Assembly (NCBI RefSeq): GCF_002865645.1
Contig: NW_020194655.1
Coordinates: 310,001-374,000 of the forward strand
Direction: 5' to 3'
Length of the DNA: 64,000 bases
Origin: Hyaloscypha bicolor E
Lineage: Eukaryota > Ascomycota > Leotiomycetes > Helotiales > Hyaloscyphaceae
Shown: positions 12,451 to 24,600 of the stretch, in pieces
Numbering within the stretch: position 1 is the stretch's first letter
Layout: every line of letters begins with the position of its first letter
Translations under genes and position numbers: made by a program
Notes under the pieces: model-generated
Seen by the model: the letters and a program-made list of their open reading frames with translations, nothing else
The model's database searches: none
What the model was told of the DNA's origin: nothing

Positions 12451-14083
12451 ATGGCACGATTAATCACCGCTCTGCTGAGCTTCCTCCTCCTCACGCTCGC
12501 GTCCGCCAGCACCGTACAATTCGAGATCGTGCAAAACCGAGACGTCCGAACCGCACAACTGCAACGCCGCTCCCTCGTCCTACAACGCCGTTTTCTTGAT
12601 CGCCGCGCAGGAACCGTTACCGCTGCCCTCACCAATGCAGAGGTGCAAGGGCTGTACGCCGCCAACATCACCATCGGTACCCCGCCACAGAGCTTCGGCG
12701 TCCAGATCGATACTGGCAGTTCTGACTTATGGGTTCCTTCTGACGCTGCTTGCGCGGTGACTACGCAGCTGCAAAATGGATGTCCTAATGGCCAATGTCA
12801 GCCTTCCTCCCGTCTCACTTGTGGCAGTGGCTAACAAGCACCAGTTGTCTCCTCGGCTTCCTCAACCTTCCAAGATGTCGGGCAAGGTGACTTCAATATC
12901 TCCTATGTCGATGGCACCGGTTCCACGGGCGATTATTTCCAGGATACAATGCGCATCGGAAGTGCTACTTTGACCAACTTCGAGATGGGTCTGGCGACTG
13001 CTACGACGATTGGTACGGGCATTATGGGCATTGGATATAATACCTCTGAGGCTAATGTTGATACTGGGAATGGGACCGAGTATGCGAATATGCCACTTGC
13101 TATGGTCAATCAGGGTGTGATCAACTCTGCTGCTTATAGCTTGTGGTTGAATGATCTGCGTAAGTTTTGTTTATTGTGGGAGATTGGAATTTGCTAATAA
13201 TATTATAGAGGCAACTTCTGGCAATGTTCTGTTTGGCGGCATCGATACGGCCAAATACAATGGAGAGCTGATCTCAATCAACGTTTATTCCACTGGCCGT
13301 TCTCGCCGAGTCACCTCATTCACAGTAGCATGGACGTCCCTCTCCGCGACCAGCTCCTCAGGAACTGACGTCCTCACCGCCTCCAACTTCGCCGAACCCG
13401 CCATCTTGGACTCTGGAACAACCATCACCCTCCTGCCTGACGAAATTTGCACAAAACTCTTCTCGGAGCTCGGCGCGTCAATCAACAACCAACTCGGCGC
13501 CGTCATCGTGCCCTGCGATCTAGCGAAGAATACCGGCACCATCAACTACGCCTTCGGCGGGCCAGGAGGGCCCACCATCAAGGTCCAGATGTCACAGCTC
13601 GTGCTCCCACTCACCACCACTACCGGCCAAGTCCCAACATACCAAAATGGACAAACAGTCTGTCAACTGGGCATTCAACCAGCTGGGCAATTACCTACGC
13701 TGTTCGGCGATACGTTCTTGCGATCTGCCTACGTGGTTTATGATCTGGAGAACAACCAAATCGCGCTCGCCCAGACGAACTTTGACGCCAAGAATTCAAA
13801 TATCGTTTCTTTTGCTAGCAAGGGAGCACCAATTCCGAGTGCTACGCAGGCTTCAAACGAATTAGCTGTTACCCAGACGGCGTCTGGTAATCCGAGAGTT
13901 GGTGGCGCCACGGCAGCTGGAACGGACGCAGCAGCGACGTCTAATCCGACTGCCACGGGCTTAAATGCTGCGAGTGGATTCAAGACCAGTGCGGCGCAAA
14001 GCGTTCAGCCATTTGCGTGGTCAAAGGTTGTGGTGCTTGCTGTGAGTGTTACATTCATGGGGGTTGGTGGTTTGCTGTTGTAG
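12451..14083 (+). CDS. Yapsin-type GPI-anchored aspartic protease
   Basis: A pepsin-fold (A1) protease of the yapsin/OpsB group, acting at the cell surface on secreted or wall proteins. Exons 12451-12796, 12839-13159 and 13209-14083 sum to 1542 nt, 513 residues; introns are 42 and 49 bp. The N-terminus is a signal peptide (ARLITALLSFLLLTLASAS), followed by a basic pro-region ending near LDRRAGTVTAAL. The two catalytic aspartates are in IDTGSSDLWVPS and ILDSGTTITLLPD; a flap tyrosine lies in NISYVDGTGSTGDY. The C-terminus is Ser/Thr/Ala-rich and ends in a hydrophobic stretch (WSKVVVLAVSVTFMGVGGL), the pattern of a GPI-attachment signal. All key residues are present. Opsin-like names (opsA/opsB) are used in Aspergillus, but I cannot decide which orthologue this is. 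Confidence 0.9.
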
Positions 14084-14737
14084 ATTGGATAGACCCGACT
14101 GCCCACAAGACTGGCGCTTTATGGATAGACGGTGTTCATAGAAGCGAGAGTGATGAATGACCTGCATTTGGCATGGAATGGAGTTTGATTTGACTTGCTT
14201 TAGGGGCGTTCGGGAGGGGAAATGGAATGGAGGAGTTTTGACGACAGGATTTGTAACATACAAAAGCGCGAACATTGGGTTCAATGAAGGGAGGATAATA
14301 GACGAAATTGATGAACATAGTCTTCTTCGACCCTTGCTCTTTCCGAAGCTTCGTCTTCCTTAGCTTGAACAGGGGAGATGTGTTACAGTAAATGGTCGCG
14401 TGGTGATAAGGTTCTTATCGCACCTTGAAACATCAAGCATTATGCAGCCTCGCCGCATCTCCATCTCTCAGCGCGCTCCTCAACGAGCCTCATTATTAAA
14501 CCTCCATCCCACGCGGGTCGTCTTGTATACGCGAGCCGCAGACAAGAGATCTGTCTCCCTTCCTCTTCTTCTGCGAGCAAACGACAGCCTCGCCCTCGCA
14601 TTTCCATCCTGCTCTACTGCCTCCTCAACAATCACATCATCAAAGGCCCCCCCATCACCGCTGCATCTCATTCACGTATACGCGAGTACAAACGCATATC
14701 CCTCCCGTATTTTTATTGCAGAAGCACAAACAGCACG
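14084..14737. other. Intergenic region
   Basis: About 650 bp holding the 3' end of the protease gene and the promoter of the next gene, which is rich in C and T (14480-14670). No gene was recognised. Confidence 0.4.
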
Positions 14738-15862
14738 ATGTCAGACACAAAAGCAGAATCGATACCACACTCCCCAACACCAGGGAAAGACCCACCCCTT
14801 CCAACATGCGCAGAGCCTTCCTCGAATCCCTCCACCTCTCCAAGGGACATGAATGATAAATCGACACAAGAAATGCCGCCCCCACCAATACCGAACGCAA
14901 GACCAAAACCACCACCGCGAATAATGACAACCCAGCCCTCCTTCACTGGGTCTAGCTCGCGGCACCCTTCTCTCACAACCTCGAGATTCCATCAAACCTC
15001 AGCGGGGCATTCTTATACACAGACACAATCCTTGCTGTATTCTCAGCCACAACCTCAAATTGAAGAAGTGGAGAGGCCGCCGTTTTCGCCGTTCTTTACG
15101 TTGATCAATGATGCCAGCAAAGAAGGAGCAGGGGAGACAATACATCCTCGGAAGATCCATTATATTTTCAGCGACGACGATACGAGTGAACTGCTCACCA
15201 GCTCGCTCATACATTCTCTACACCCCACCAACTCACCGTCCGCATCACAATCACAATCACAATCACAATCTGTGTCCGCCTCGAGGGAACTGTCATCCTC
15301 GAAAACATCGTCGAGCTCCTCTGCGGGCATCAAGAACCGGAGGCCCACGAAAGAGAAACCCAAAGCTGGGATGAAAGAGAGAGAGGAAAGAGTGGTGGTT
15401 GTAGACATCAATGAGGATGGAACGGGCGTGAAGAGCGTGAGTTCACTGAGCTCAACATGGCAGGTGTTGAATGCGAGTATCAGCAATGCACCGACATTCG
15501 ACTCCACCTCCTCGTCCGACGATCCTGCATCGCAGAATATGCAAGAAAGAGGACTGATGCTTAGAATCCAAGGTGTCGGAGTCCAATCTTTGGTTTCTGG
15601 GGATGTGGTGGAAGAGGGGAAGAAAGATGGCAGTGCGGTGCTGGGAGAGGAGGAGATGAGTATCTTGCTTGATGGCTTTGATCGCAAGATGGGGGTTTTG
15701 CGGAAGATCATTGAGTCGAGGACGTCCAGGGAAGAGCTTGTCGGCGGTGGTGACGGACTAGAAGAAAGAGAGGAGATCGGGGGAACTGGTGGGGATATAG
15801 CGGAGGGACCAGGAAGGAGGGAGAGTGGAGAGAGTGAGGAGAGGGAAGTTGGCAGTGGGTGA
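14738..15862 (+). CDS. Conserved ascomycete protein, largely disordered
   Basis: A 374-residue single-exon frame. The first 120 residues are Pro/Ser-rich (PPPPIPNARPKPPPR). Two blocks look structured: FSPFFTLINDASKEG with IHPRKIHYIFSDDDTSELL (about residues 110-155), and VVVVDINEDGTGVKSVSSL with STWQVLNASI (about 221-250), followed by GLMLRIQGVGVQSL. Similar blocks (HYIFSDDD, a WQVL segment) occur, as I recall, in unnamed proteins of many Pezizomycotina; I know of no assigned function. Between them is a Ser/Gln run (SQSQSQSQS) coded by a CAATCA hexamer repeat, and the C-terminus is Glu/Gly-rich. No signal peptide or membrane segment is visible. The coding claim rests on the long frame and the conserved-looking blocks. 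Confidence 0.75.
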   Translation: MSDTKAESIPHSPTPGKDPPLPTCAEPSSNPSTSPRDMNDKSTQEMPPPPIPNARPKPPPRIMTTQPSFTGSSSRHPSLTTSRFHQTSAGHSYTQTQSLLYSQPQPQIEEVERPPFSPFFTLINDASKEGAGETIHPRKIHYIFSDDDTSELLTSSLIHSLHPTNSPSASQSQSQSQSVSASRELSSSKTSSSSSAGIKNRRPTKEKPKAGMKEREERVVVVDINEDGTGVKSVSSLSSTWQVLNASISNAPTFDSTSSSDDPASQNMQERGLMLRIQGVGVQSLVSGDVVEEGKKDGSAVLGEEEMSILLDGFDRKMGVLRKIIESRTSREELVGGGDGLEEREEIGGTGGDIAEGPGRRESGESEEREVGSG

Positions 15863-17148
15863 TTCTTTTCCGTTCTTGATTCTTGATGTCGAGGAGTTAG
15901 GTTTGGTTTTGGATTCTACACACGGAAGGAGTTGGCGGTTCATTCTTAAGGCATCATTCATGGCGTATGGGTTTAGTGTTCTGGTATATACCATTCTTTT
16001 ACTTAAGCCAGCTAGCAAGCCATCCTCTCAACCCAAGAAAACAAATCTATCCGCATCCAACTATTACAAAGTTCCCTGCCACATCTCACTCAATATTCCC
16101 CAAAACCCCGCCCCAGTAAATTTTACCATGAAAACTCAGGCCCTTGACTCACGATGCTCTTCGCTCCCGCTTCAAGGACCAGATCAACGAAGGTGGAAGT
16201 GAAGCATCATGTGGATAGGTTCGTTGCACATCGCACCTCGCATTTCTAAATAAAAATCCCACTTGAAACCGACGGTGTCGATTCTCTCACGAAAACCCTG
16301 AGACTCGAGTTTTCTTGTTGCACATTAGTATTGATTGGCAAGATACATTATCAATTATCGCAATCAATTGAATTCGATTCACCTCACCCCTTACGAAAAG
16401 CACGGAGGGGGTGGAAATATAATAGGTATTCATTACAATAGATCCCAATCCCAATCCACTGCCAGACTCTCAACTCTCTGGTCCCGATTTAACTCAATCC
16501 ATCCATAGAACGAGAGACAGAACACGGAAACTGCTCAGCTGGGCAGGAGAACCGGTCTCTTTCGCCGTCGAATGGGTTTGGTGTGATCTGCTCTACCACG
16601 TATTCTTTGGTATCAAAGGTCACTTCGCATACTGTTGCGGTAATGGTGCGGCGGGAGATTCGTGGTCAAGAAACGAAAATGTCCATTAAACGTTCCTAAT
16701 ATCTATAACAACTCCCGCCAACTCCTCCTTCGCCTATACAAGTCCCCACTCCTCTTAGCTTTCCTTCTTCCTCATCCACGCCCCAGAAACGAAAGGCCAC
16801 GAAAACCCCATATCTGCATCAACTCACCAACTTGTCAACACCAAGCTCGCCGGGATGTGACTCCCTCTCATGCCAATCTGTTATCTTCTCCACCCCCGCC
16901 TGAGGGCTCATAAATGCCCTGCTCCGACCCCACCAATTTTGACATCAAAAAAACAAGAAAAAACGAGCGGTATTCATACAGCAGAAGCTCCCCTTGCTGT
17001 CGAGGAACGTCGGAATCAAAAGCAACAGACAAAACGCCTAGAATGCGAGAAAAGGCACTTCTCATCATAAAACACAACTGACAAACAATAAAGCTCAGAC
17101 CAACAATGCAGCAAACAAGCAAAAAGCAATGATGTGACGTGCCTGCAC
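15863..17148. other. Convergent intergenic region
   Basis: About 1.3 kb between convergent genes. No gene was recognised; small frames (16662-16913 and others) are C-rich and without features. The 3' untranslated region of the syntaxin gene is expected at the right end. Confidence 0.4.
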
Positions 17149-18555
17149 TTAGGCAACAAAACTCCTAATCATCTTCTTGCTTCCCCCAGGAACCCACGCC
17201 ACACCAGGCTGGACAGGCTTCGCAACTGTGTTCCCTCCAGACCACGGTTGGCCGGATAAGACGCGGTGGGAAGTGAGGCCCTCAGTGAAGTCGGTTATTA
17301 CATAGCGCTTGGCGTTCTTGTGGGCGCCGGGCCCGAGGGTGAAGTACCAGGCAGCGACGGCAGCGGCGATGATGACTATGATGAGGACTGAAGGGGGATT
17401 TTGTTAGCGAGATCTTCTTTCAAAGTAGGTGCAAGGGACATACTAGTTATGCACAAGCACCACCACTTCCACTTCCTCGTATTTCGCGCGTGCACGATCG
17501 CTGTGCCAATCTCCTCATTCCCCTTGTCCATATTGTCGACGACCTCCTCGCCCTTCATTTCGATATTCGTGACCGCCGCCTCTTGCTGCATGACCAGGTT
17601 ATCCATCTCGTTGAACAGCTCCGCCAGCTGGATCATCTGTCCCTCGATTTTTTGAATAGCTTCGTGGCGAGATCGAACAGCGTTCATGGTGCTCTGAGCC
17701 TGGCCCTGTCTGGTCGAGTTCATCATCGCCTGCTGGAAAACCTGCTGACTTTCGGGATTCTCTACCGCCTCTCTGACCTCCTGCTCCGAAGCATCAGGGC
17801 GGACAATTCGGTATTGACGTGCGCTCTGCTCGTTCGAGCGCTGTCTGAACTGTCGATCGATCTGCATGTAATCCTGATATGTATTCTGCAGGTCGCGCCT
17901 GACCTTGCCAACCTGAGGAGCATTTCGTGGAGCCCCTGATTCGGGCATCTGCCTGATGGCCTTCACCTTGGTCGTCAGATCGTGGTACATGGCCAGGATC
18001 TCAGTGGCTTTCTTCTCGACGTCTCCGACGCGGGTGCCATTGGGATCATTGAGTGCGGCAGCCTGCAGCGTCTGGATTTCGCCAAGATTGTCCTTGATTT
18101 TATTGATTCCTTTGGTGATTTCTCCGCAGGCGTTGAGGATCTGGTTTGGGTTTGCTTGTCGCCCGAATTGGGAACCGTTTTGTGCTAGAGGTGCCATTTC
18201 GACGTTTTGACCTGCAGGCAGGAGGTGATCAGCTAAATTGTTCGGCATATCAATTGGGATGGAAAGAGATATAGGAAGAAATACCATTGTAGTCATCTCT
18301 GCCTAGGAGTGGGGCGTTGTAGTTTTGTTGACGGCCGTAGGATTGTGCTGGGTTGCTGTAGGAGGGCTGGTTGTATGAGGGTGCAGCGTCTTCTCGCTCG
18401 TCGAAAGGGTTCGGTCGTCCATATCTATATTAGACCCCGTGTCAGTATACCGTGCTTGCTCGTATGAGGGACTCGAAAGGCTTCGAAGGACTCGCAATTG
18501 AGATCGTGGATTCGAGAATCGAGGTTGAGGAGGAGACTAACCCGTACTGCGACAT
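17149..18555 (-). CDS. Plasma-membrane t-SNARE, Sso1/Sso2-type syntaxin
   Basis: A Qa-SNARE that drives fusion of secretory vesicles with the plasma membrane, partnering Sec9 and a synaptobrevin. Exons 18555-18542, 18424-18285, 18211-17444 and 17387-17149 sum to 1161 nt, 386 residues. The N-terminal region is Tyr/Gln/Asn/Pro-rich (PSYNQPSYSNP), followed by three Habc-like helices and the SNARE motif with the zero-layer glutamine in LVMQQEAAVTNIE. Next come the basic-aromatic ARNTRKWKWW and one membrane segment (ILIIVIIAAAVAAWYF). Unusually, about 65 residues follow the membrane anchor, placing a tail outside the cell; yeast Sso proteins have almost none. The short first exon (MSQYG) is supported by clean splice sites. 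No other gene lies within 2.9 kb upstream. Confidence 0.9.
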
Positions 18556-21500
18556 GATTGTTAGTAACAAAGTTCTGCCAGAGATAGGCTTTGTCTTGTG
18601 CTGCGAGTGATATATCGGAGGATTGAATGTCCAGAAGTAGACGTCAAGAGGGAGGAGAGAGAAGGTCGAAACACGCGAGATAGAAGTTGAAACAATGCAC
18701 GTACACTCATCTTGAACTGCGTTGACCCCCTAAAGACTCGGTTTGGGATTGGTGGGATCTGCGCGGCGGAAATCTCCTCTCCCGCCCTGGTGGTGTGCGT
18801 GCCGAGATTGATCCTCCGCGAGGTGTTGGTGTTGGTAGATCAGGCCGCAACTCGATATACTGTACTTCGTCGAAATCGATTGCCACTTGTTTGTTGTTTG
18901 TCCGTTTGTTTGCAGCGGCTGGTCGGTTTGAGGAGAAGGAGGACAGAAGCGTGGGTGTAGGAGGAGAGGGCGCCCTGACAAATGATCCCCAGGCCAGACG
19001 CGGGTTGTGCCAGGCTATGTACCTCCGTAGCCGAGAGACGGCGTCAGGAACGCCCGCAGCCAACGACCAGCTCAAAGACAGAGGGGCAGCGCAGGAGTAT
19101 AGCCACACTTTGCTGCGAGGGGACTGGATGCTGCTGGGCTGCCGTCGATCGCTTTGGGTGCGTGGTGGTGCTGGGTGCTGGTGGCGGTGGTTGCAGCAAA
19201 CTCAAATGTATTTTTAGGAATCTCACCACAGAGAAGAAGCTGCTGACTGCGTGAAGCCACGGGCACAGTTGTCGGACGAGACCGAGAATGAATCGAGTGA
19301 GGAACGAGCAGCGGCCAACACTGCACTACTTCAGTGTCTCGACTAGACTGGCAAGGTAAAGGCTGGTCGGCTGGCTGGCTTGCTGGTTGAGTCCTCTCTC
19401 GTACGATCTGCTGTGTCTGGGCTTTTTTCAGCACGTTCGTCGTCCGTTCTTTGCCCTCTATATACGCCACCGGGCTCTATCATGCGCCTGGATTTCAATC
19501 CGAGTGCTTGCGTCTCACACCAGCCATGCAATCGATCGGGGGGAATGACCCCCTTCTCCGACAGGCAACGCAAAAGCTCCGTGCCCATTCGTGGACCGCG
19601 GGGCGCAGTCTTGCGGCGAAAGTTGGTGCCGATAGACTATTGATTGAGGGGCGGCGGTATTCAACTATATGTTGGCGGAAGCCTGATTCAACGTCAATAG
19701 AGAAGCGGGGTGTGTGGAGCTGTGGAGAAAAGATGGAAAGTAATGGTTAGGCCCTGTCATGTGACCAATATCACGTGCTCGTTGATCTGGCCATATTCTA
19801 TTATTTTCAGTTCGTTCTTTTCTGTTCGTCCTTCATTTGTGCCCAAAGGTTCTCGTCGGTATCCTGCTGCATCGCTAAAATCGGCCCGTTCAAATCTTCC
19901 TTTCTCAAATGCTGCTGCCAATATCACGTGTCTATCATCCCTCCCTCAAATGGCGTTCTTTCCGAGCAACTTCCCTTCAATTTCGCTCTAAAATAAGGTT
20001 CAATTATAGGCATTCTCTTTTCATTGTCCACTTAAAACCTTCACGAGACATTCAAACTATTATTTTCAAAAGCTGATGCCTGATCCACGTGCTTCAGTCC
20101 TGAAGTGGTGGGTTGAAATACGAGACATGCCGTCCTGTGATCATTGGCCATGTCTAGTGTGGCATAGTCTCAAAACTCAATTCAAGTTCTTGACTGTCCT
20201 GAACTTTGTTAACCCGCTGCCTGAGATAGTACCTTCGAGGACGAGTGAACCCTCGTGAGAAGCTTCGCGAGTGCATGCCATTCTTCCCATTCTTCCCATA
20301 CGAGGATATGGCACAGGATCGATTACCAACAGCTGGTTGTGGTGTTGTTTCTGGTAGGTTGTTGGCTCTTGGCCTTTTGCTACATGCCTGGAAATTCACA
20401 CTTGTCCGACCCTTTTCAGTTATCGAACTCGATAGCTCGATGGTGCTCCACGACCGAGGCAGCATTTTCTGGCAGTCTGTGTGACTACAACGGCTTAAGG
20501 AGGGAGGATTTCTTTCAGAGTAACGAGGCGCAATTTGGCGATCATAGGACAACGAAGTTTTAGAGAGGGTTGTACCAAAATTACAAGTCAAAAAAAAAAA
20601 AGGATTTTGCAAATTCTAACTCATCCGGCGATCATTATACTTTTGTGCTTGAAGCTGGTAGCAAGGGATGTTTACGCTGTTTGATAACGCGTAAATCTTC
20701 TTCTCTTCTTCGGAATGATAGCATCTACTAAGGGGATACAATTGTAGATATGTAGGTGTCTGCTTCTCTATTATAAGGTTCGGGGTTTCCACACGATATC
20801 CACTCTTCCTCATCTTCTCATTGCCTTATCTTCTGTCTAGAAATATAAGTGGACAAATTGTCTCGCAGAAACATACATGAAACCCCCAGACAGCCGGAGC
20901 AAATTCACTCTCATCTTCGGCATTGTAGCTATAAGCATCATGGTCTTTAGCTAACGTGTTGGGTCCAAGTCACGCGAGAAGCTTCGCTTCTAATAGGATA
21001 TAAGGCCTTTACCGAATTCCGGGAGATGGCGCCGTCTTTTTGGTCTGACACAGTGCTAAGCTGGGACTTCATCTGACCACCTCGTTGGCCATAACTGTTT
21101 GATGTGACTTGTTCCGAAGGGTGGCATTAGCCTCATGTGCTGGGGACCGGGGTTATATGAAATAGTAACATGAGCCAACACCGACTCCGGCCCGCCGGTG
21201 GTGGATAAACTAGTCTTAACAAGGAGCCGAAATGGGCCCCTAACGCCTAGCTGTGGTTCGTTCTAGCTCCTGCAAGTTCTCGATTAGCTTCATAGAGACC
21301 TCTTGGATCCCTATGTCTTTAAGATTTAGCGTTCAATTTTAGAGAGAGACAGTAGAAGGGGAATATACAGTGCCCAAAGATATTGTTCAAGTAATAAGGA
21401 CGAGTACTCACATAATAGAGATATCCATGTGAATGAAAGTTTCGTCGTTTCAGTGCTTGCAGTATAATAGAGGTCTTATCTTTCAGACAAACAAAATTTT

Positions 21501-21605
21501 AATCTTATATCTCTTTGTCTCCTCTTTGGACGAGCAATGTTTGCCTCACTTTCCACGACCCGCTTCTTATTTTCAAGCCCCGAAGAACCTCGACATACCG
21601 CTCAT
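18556..21605. other. Long intergenic region
   Basis: About 3 kb without a convincing gene on either strand; frames are short and overlap one another. It must hold the syntaxin promoter at its left end. CACGTG cores appear at about 19773 and 19924, with a CATGTGACC at 19757; these are the kind of site bound by bHLH factors such as Cbf1, but no gene nearby is clearly controlled. A 12-A run is at about 20588. From 21430 the sequence becomes the 3' flank of the NLR gene. Confidence 0.4.
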
Positions 21606-24600
21606 CTATGCATTGATCTCATTCCCGTGCTCCCGCAATGCTTTCATATGTTTGGCGTTTCCTATCTTCACTGCCGATTGCAAAGCACTGAGATTCCCAG
21701 GAGCAGCTGCATGAACATCAGCCCCTCTTTTCAATAATATCTCTATCATTTTTCCTCGTGTCTCGACAGCTGCGCAGAGTGCATTTCCAAAACTGCCTCC
21801 TTGAAGGTTTACATCAGCACCCTTGTCCAGGAGAAATTCGACAAATGATTCAGACCCACAGAGCACCGCTGCCTGCAAAGCGCTGCCATATAAATTTCCT
21901 CCTCTTTCATTTATATCTGCGCCGCTGTCTAAGAGATGTTGTACGATTTCTCGATTTCCGCCAAAACCTGCAGCTTCAATCATATTCTGGTGGCAACCGC
22001 CCTTGATGTCAGCCCTCGCACCTTTATCCCAAAGCATACGAAAAACAGTTGCGCTGCCTGAAGCTGCAGCAGCCTGGAGAGGGCTGCCGTAATGTCCAAG
22101 TGGGGCATTGACATCAGCTCCCCGACTTAGCAACAGTTGGACCACTTCTTCATTCCAAGGGACATTATCACAAGCTGCCTGAAGAGCGTTTCCATAGTAT
22201 CCGCCCTGAGCATTAACATCTGCTCCAATGTCCAACAATAGCTCGATCACGTCAGGACTTGAAAAATTTGCCGCACTTTGCAGTGCATTGCAATATGTGC
22301 CGCCTCGTGCATTTATGTCCGCTCCCTTTTGCAGCAATAGTTCAACAATAGCTTTAACATTCGAGCGACGCCCTTGAACCGCAGCTTGGAGTGCAGACCC
22401 GTGATGTTCGCTCACGGCATTGACTTTTGCACCCTTTGCTATCAGCAGTCTGACAACTTCTTCGTTGCCAGCATGTGCGGCTGCCTCTAGCGCTGTACGT
22501 TCAGATCTTCCCACCGTTCCTTCTTTGCGATTTACTTCTGCCCCGGAGTCGATGAGATGTTCTACCAATTCCATTGGTCCGTTGGCGTTGCAAGCGGCCT
22601 CTAGAGTGTTGCTGAATTGGTGACTTGGCTTATTCGTTTCGGCTCCTCTCTCTAACAATAACTTTATGATATGATCATGGCGTTTCACAACAGCAAGCTC
22701 CAGTGGTGTCCCTAGGCGACAATCTTCTGACTCAAGGTCAGCGCCGGAATCGAGTAACCAACGGACTAGGTACTCATGCCCGCCTTGGACAGCATGGTGT
22801 AGTGGGGTCCCTCCAAACCGATCCCTGACTTCTATCTGTCCCCTTTCCTCAACGAGGTATCGGACAGCACTCAGAAGATTGCAGTCTGCAGCCTTGTGGA
22901 TCAAATGCATCCATGGCACAAGGTGATCCTCGTATAGCCTGCGGCTTGCTTCGAACATGACCTTCCAGGTCTCGAAGATACTAGGTTGCCGATCGGATAT
23001 TGGTATCTCATCCCCATGTGAGATTTTAAAAGTGACGGTTCCAATGGGCTGGTCCACAAGTACTGGAAGATCGCTCTGAGATATACCGAGGGACTCTGCC
23101 CTCCGTGCATGGAGAAAGCAAAACATGACGGCGTATCGGATGAAAGGAAATTTCTCCTCTACTTCATGGGCCTTAGGGACTGGTGCAATTCCGTAGGTCA
23201 TGCTGAATTTCGCGATCTCTCCCAGGCGTAAATATCCGAAGCACGTTCTCGAGAGAGTATTTTCACATCTCCCTAGAGCCTCAGAATCAGACAGACACGA
23301 CGATTTCGGACCTCCCATATCAGACAACAGACTTTTGAGGCCTCCCTCACGAAGGAACTCGTTCACGGTCTGGTGGATTAGTTGAACGGTGCTGCCCTCA
23401 GCACAATGCTTGACCTCAGCCAATCCACCCGACAAACTCCTCGTAAGTCTTTGCATCCTCGCATCCGACTCAACGAAGTCGTTCGACTCTTCGATCCTCT
23501 CTTGGCCTTCCTTTATAAAACGTTCATTACACGCCATTGCAATCCTTATCTCCGTCAAACTTAACGGCCGCTCAGCGAGACACACCCACTGTAAGAACAG
23601 CGCAGCCTTCTCCCTCGCACTCTCCTTCACCTCCCTCTGCAAGATACCCTCATACATCTTGAACAGCTCATTGCTCTCCGTCTCCACTAACCGCTGCACA
23701 TCTGCAAAAGAGGAACTCCCATCATTCAACTCCTCTACGATCCTCTCCATCCTCTTAACAACCCACAAAAAGATCCCATCCGCTGTATCAACAATCGCTT
23801 TCTCGAGGTTCATTCTCACTCTCTCGTCCTGTATTTCCCAGTCCTCGACGCCGATTTGAAAATGATAAGAGACAAATCTCTCAATGTCGCGACGATTCTC
23901 GTCTTGGATGGAGATGTGGAGGCCGTCTCCTCCAACTACAACAACAGGGTATTCTCGACACGAGATAACGATCTTCGCCCTTCCTCTCACCGGATCAGTT
24001 AGCTTCTGGAAGTATTCCCGCAGCGAAGTTGCGGCCTTGGCCCCTTCTTCATCGACCGCTTCATCTAGCGCGTCGATTAAGATCACCACTTCACTCTCTC
24101 TCATTTCCTCCGATGATACAATTCTGAGGAACAGCGATTGCATTTCATCAACTGTCCACACTACAGTCCTTTCCACATTATCCTCCTTCTTCTCATTATA
24201 CGCTGTCAAGATCGTCCGTCTCGCTGAGAGGCTCTGCTTATACAGTTGAACAAGCAGCGAGCGAAACATTCCAGTCGGACACTTTTGGAGCCAGTCCCCG
24301 TTTTCGTGGAAAAAGAAGGAAAGTAAGATGCGTTTATATTGTATAGGTTGCTGAAGATGAAAATGGTAGAGGAAGGATAGCAGCGTGCTCTTTCCGGTCC
24401 CCGGGTGGCCTTTTATGTAGAGTATGCGAGTTTGGGCTGATGAGGCAGCAGAGTTTGCTTGGGACCAGGTTAAGAATGAGGGGTGAGACAGAATCCAAGC
24501 GCAGGTTTCTGACAGTGCTGCGGAGAGAGAGGAGAGGCGGTGGGATAAAGACGGGAAAGTGAGGGAAGCGAGACATGGGAGGTCTTCTGCTAGGAGTTCG

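Noticed and set aside
12048..12599. 183-codon frame over the protease start
   Set aside because: Overlaps the signal-peptide exon of the protease in another frame and has no family features.
14655..14995. Minus-strand frames with Gly/Val-rich products
   Set aside because: Antisense shadows of the Pro/Ser-rich plus-strand gene at 14738.
18707..19470. Several overlapping frames upstream of the syntaxin gene
   Set aside because: Short, overlapping on both strands, low-complexity products; better seen as promoter DNA.
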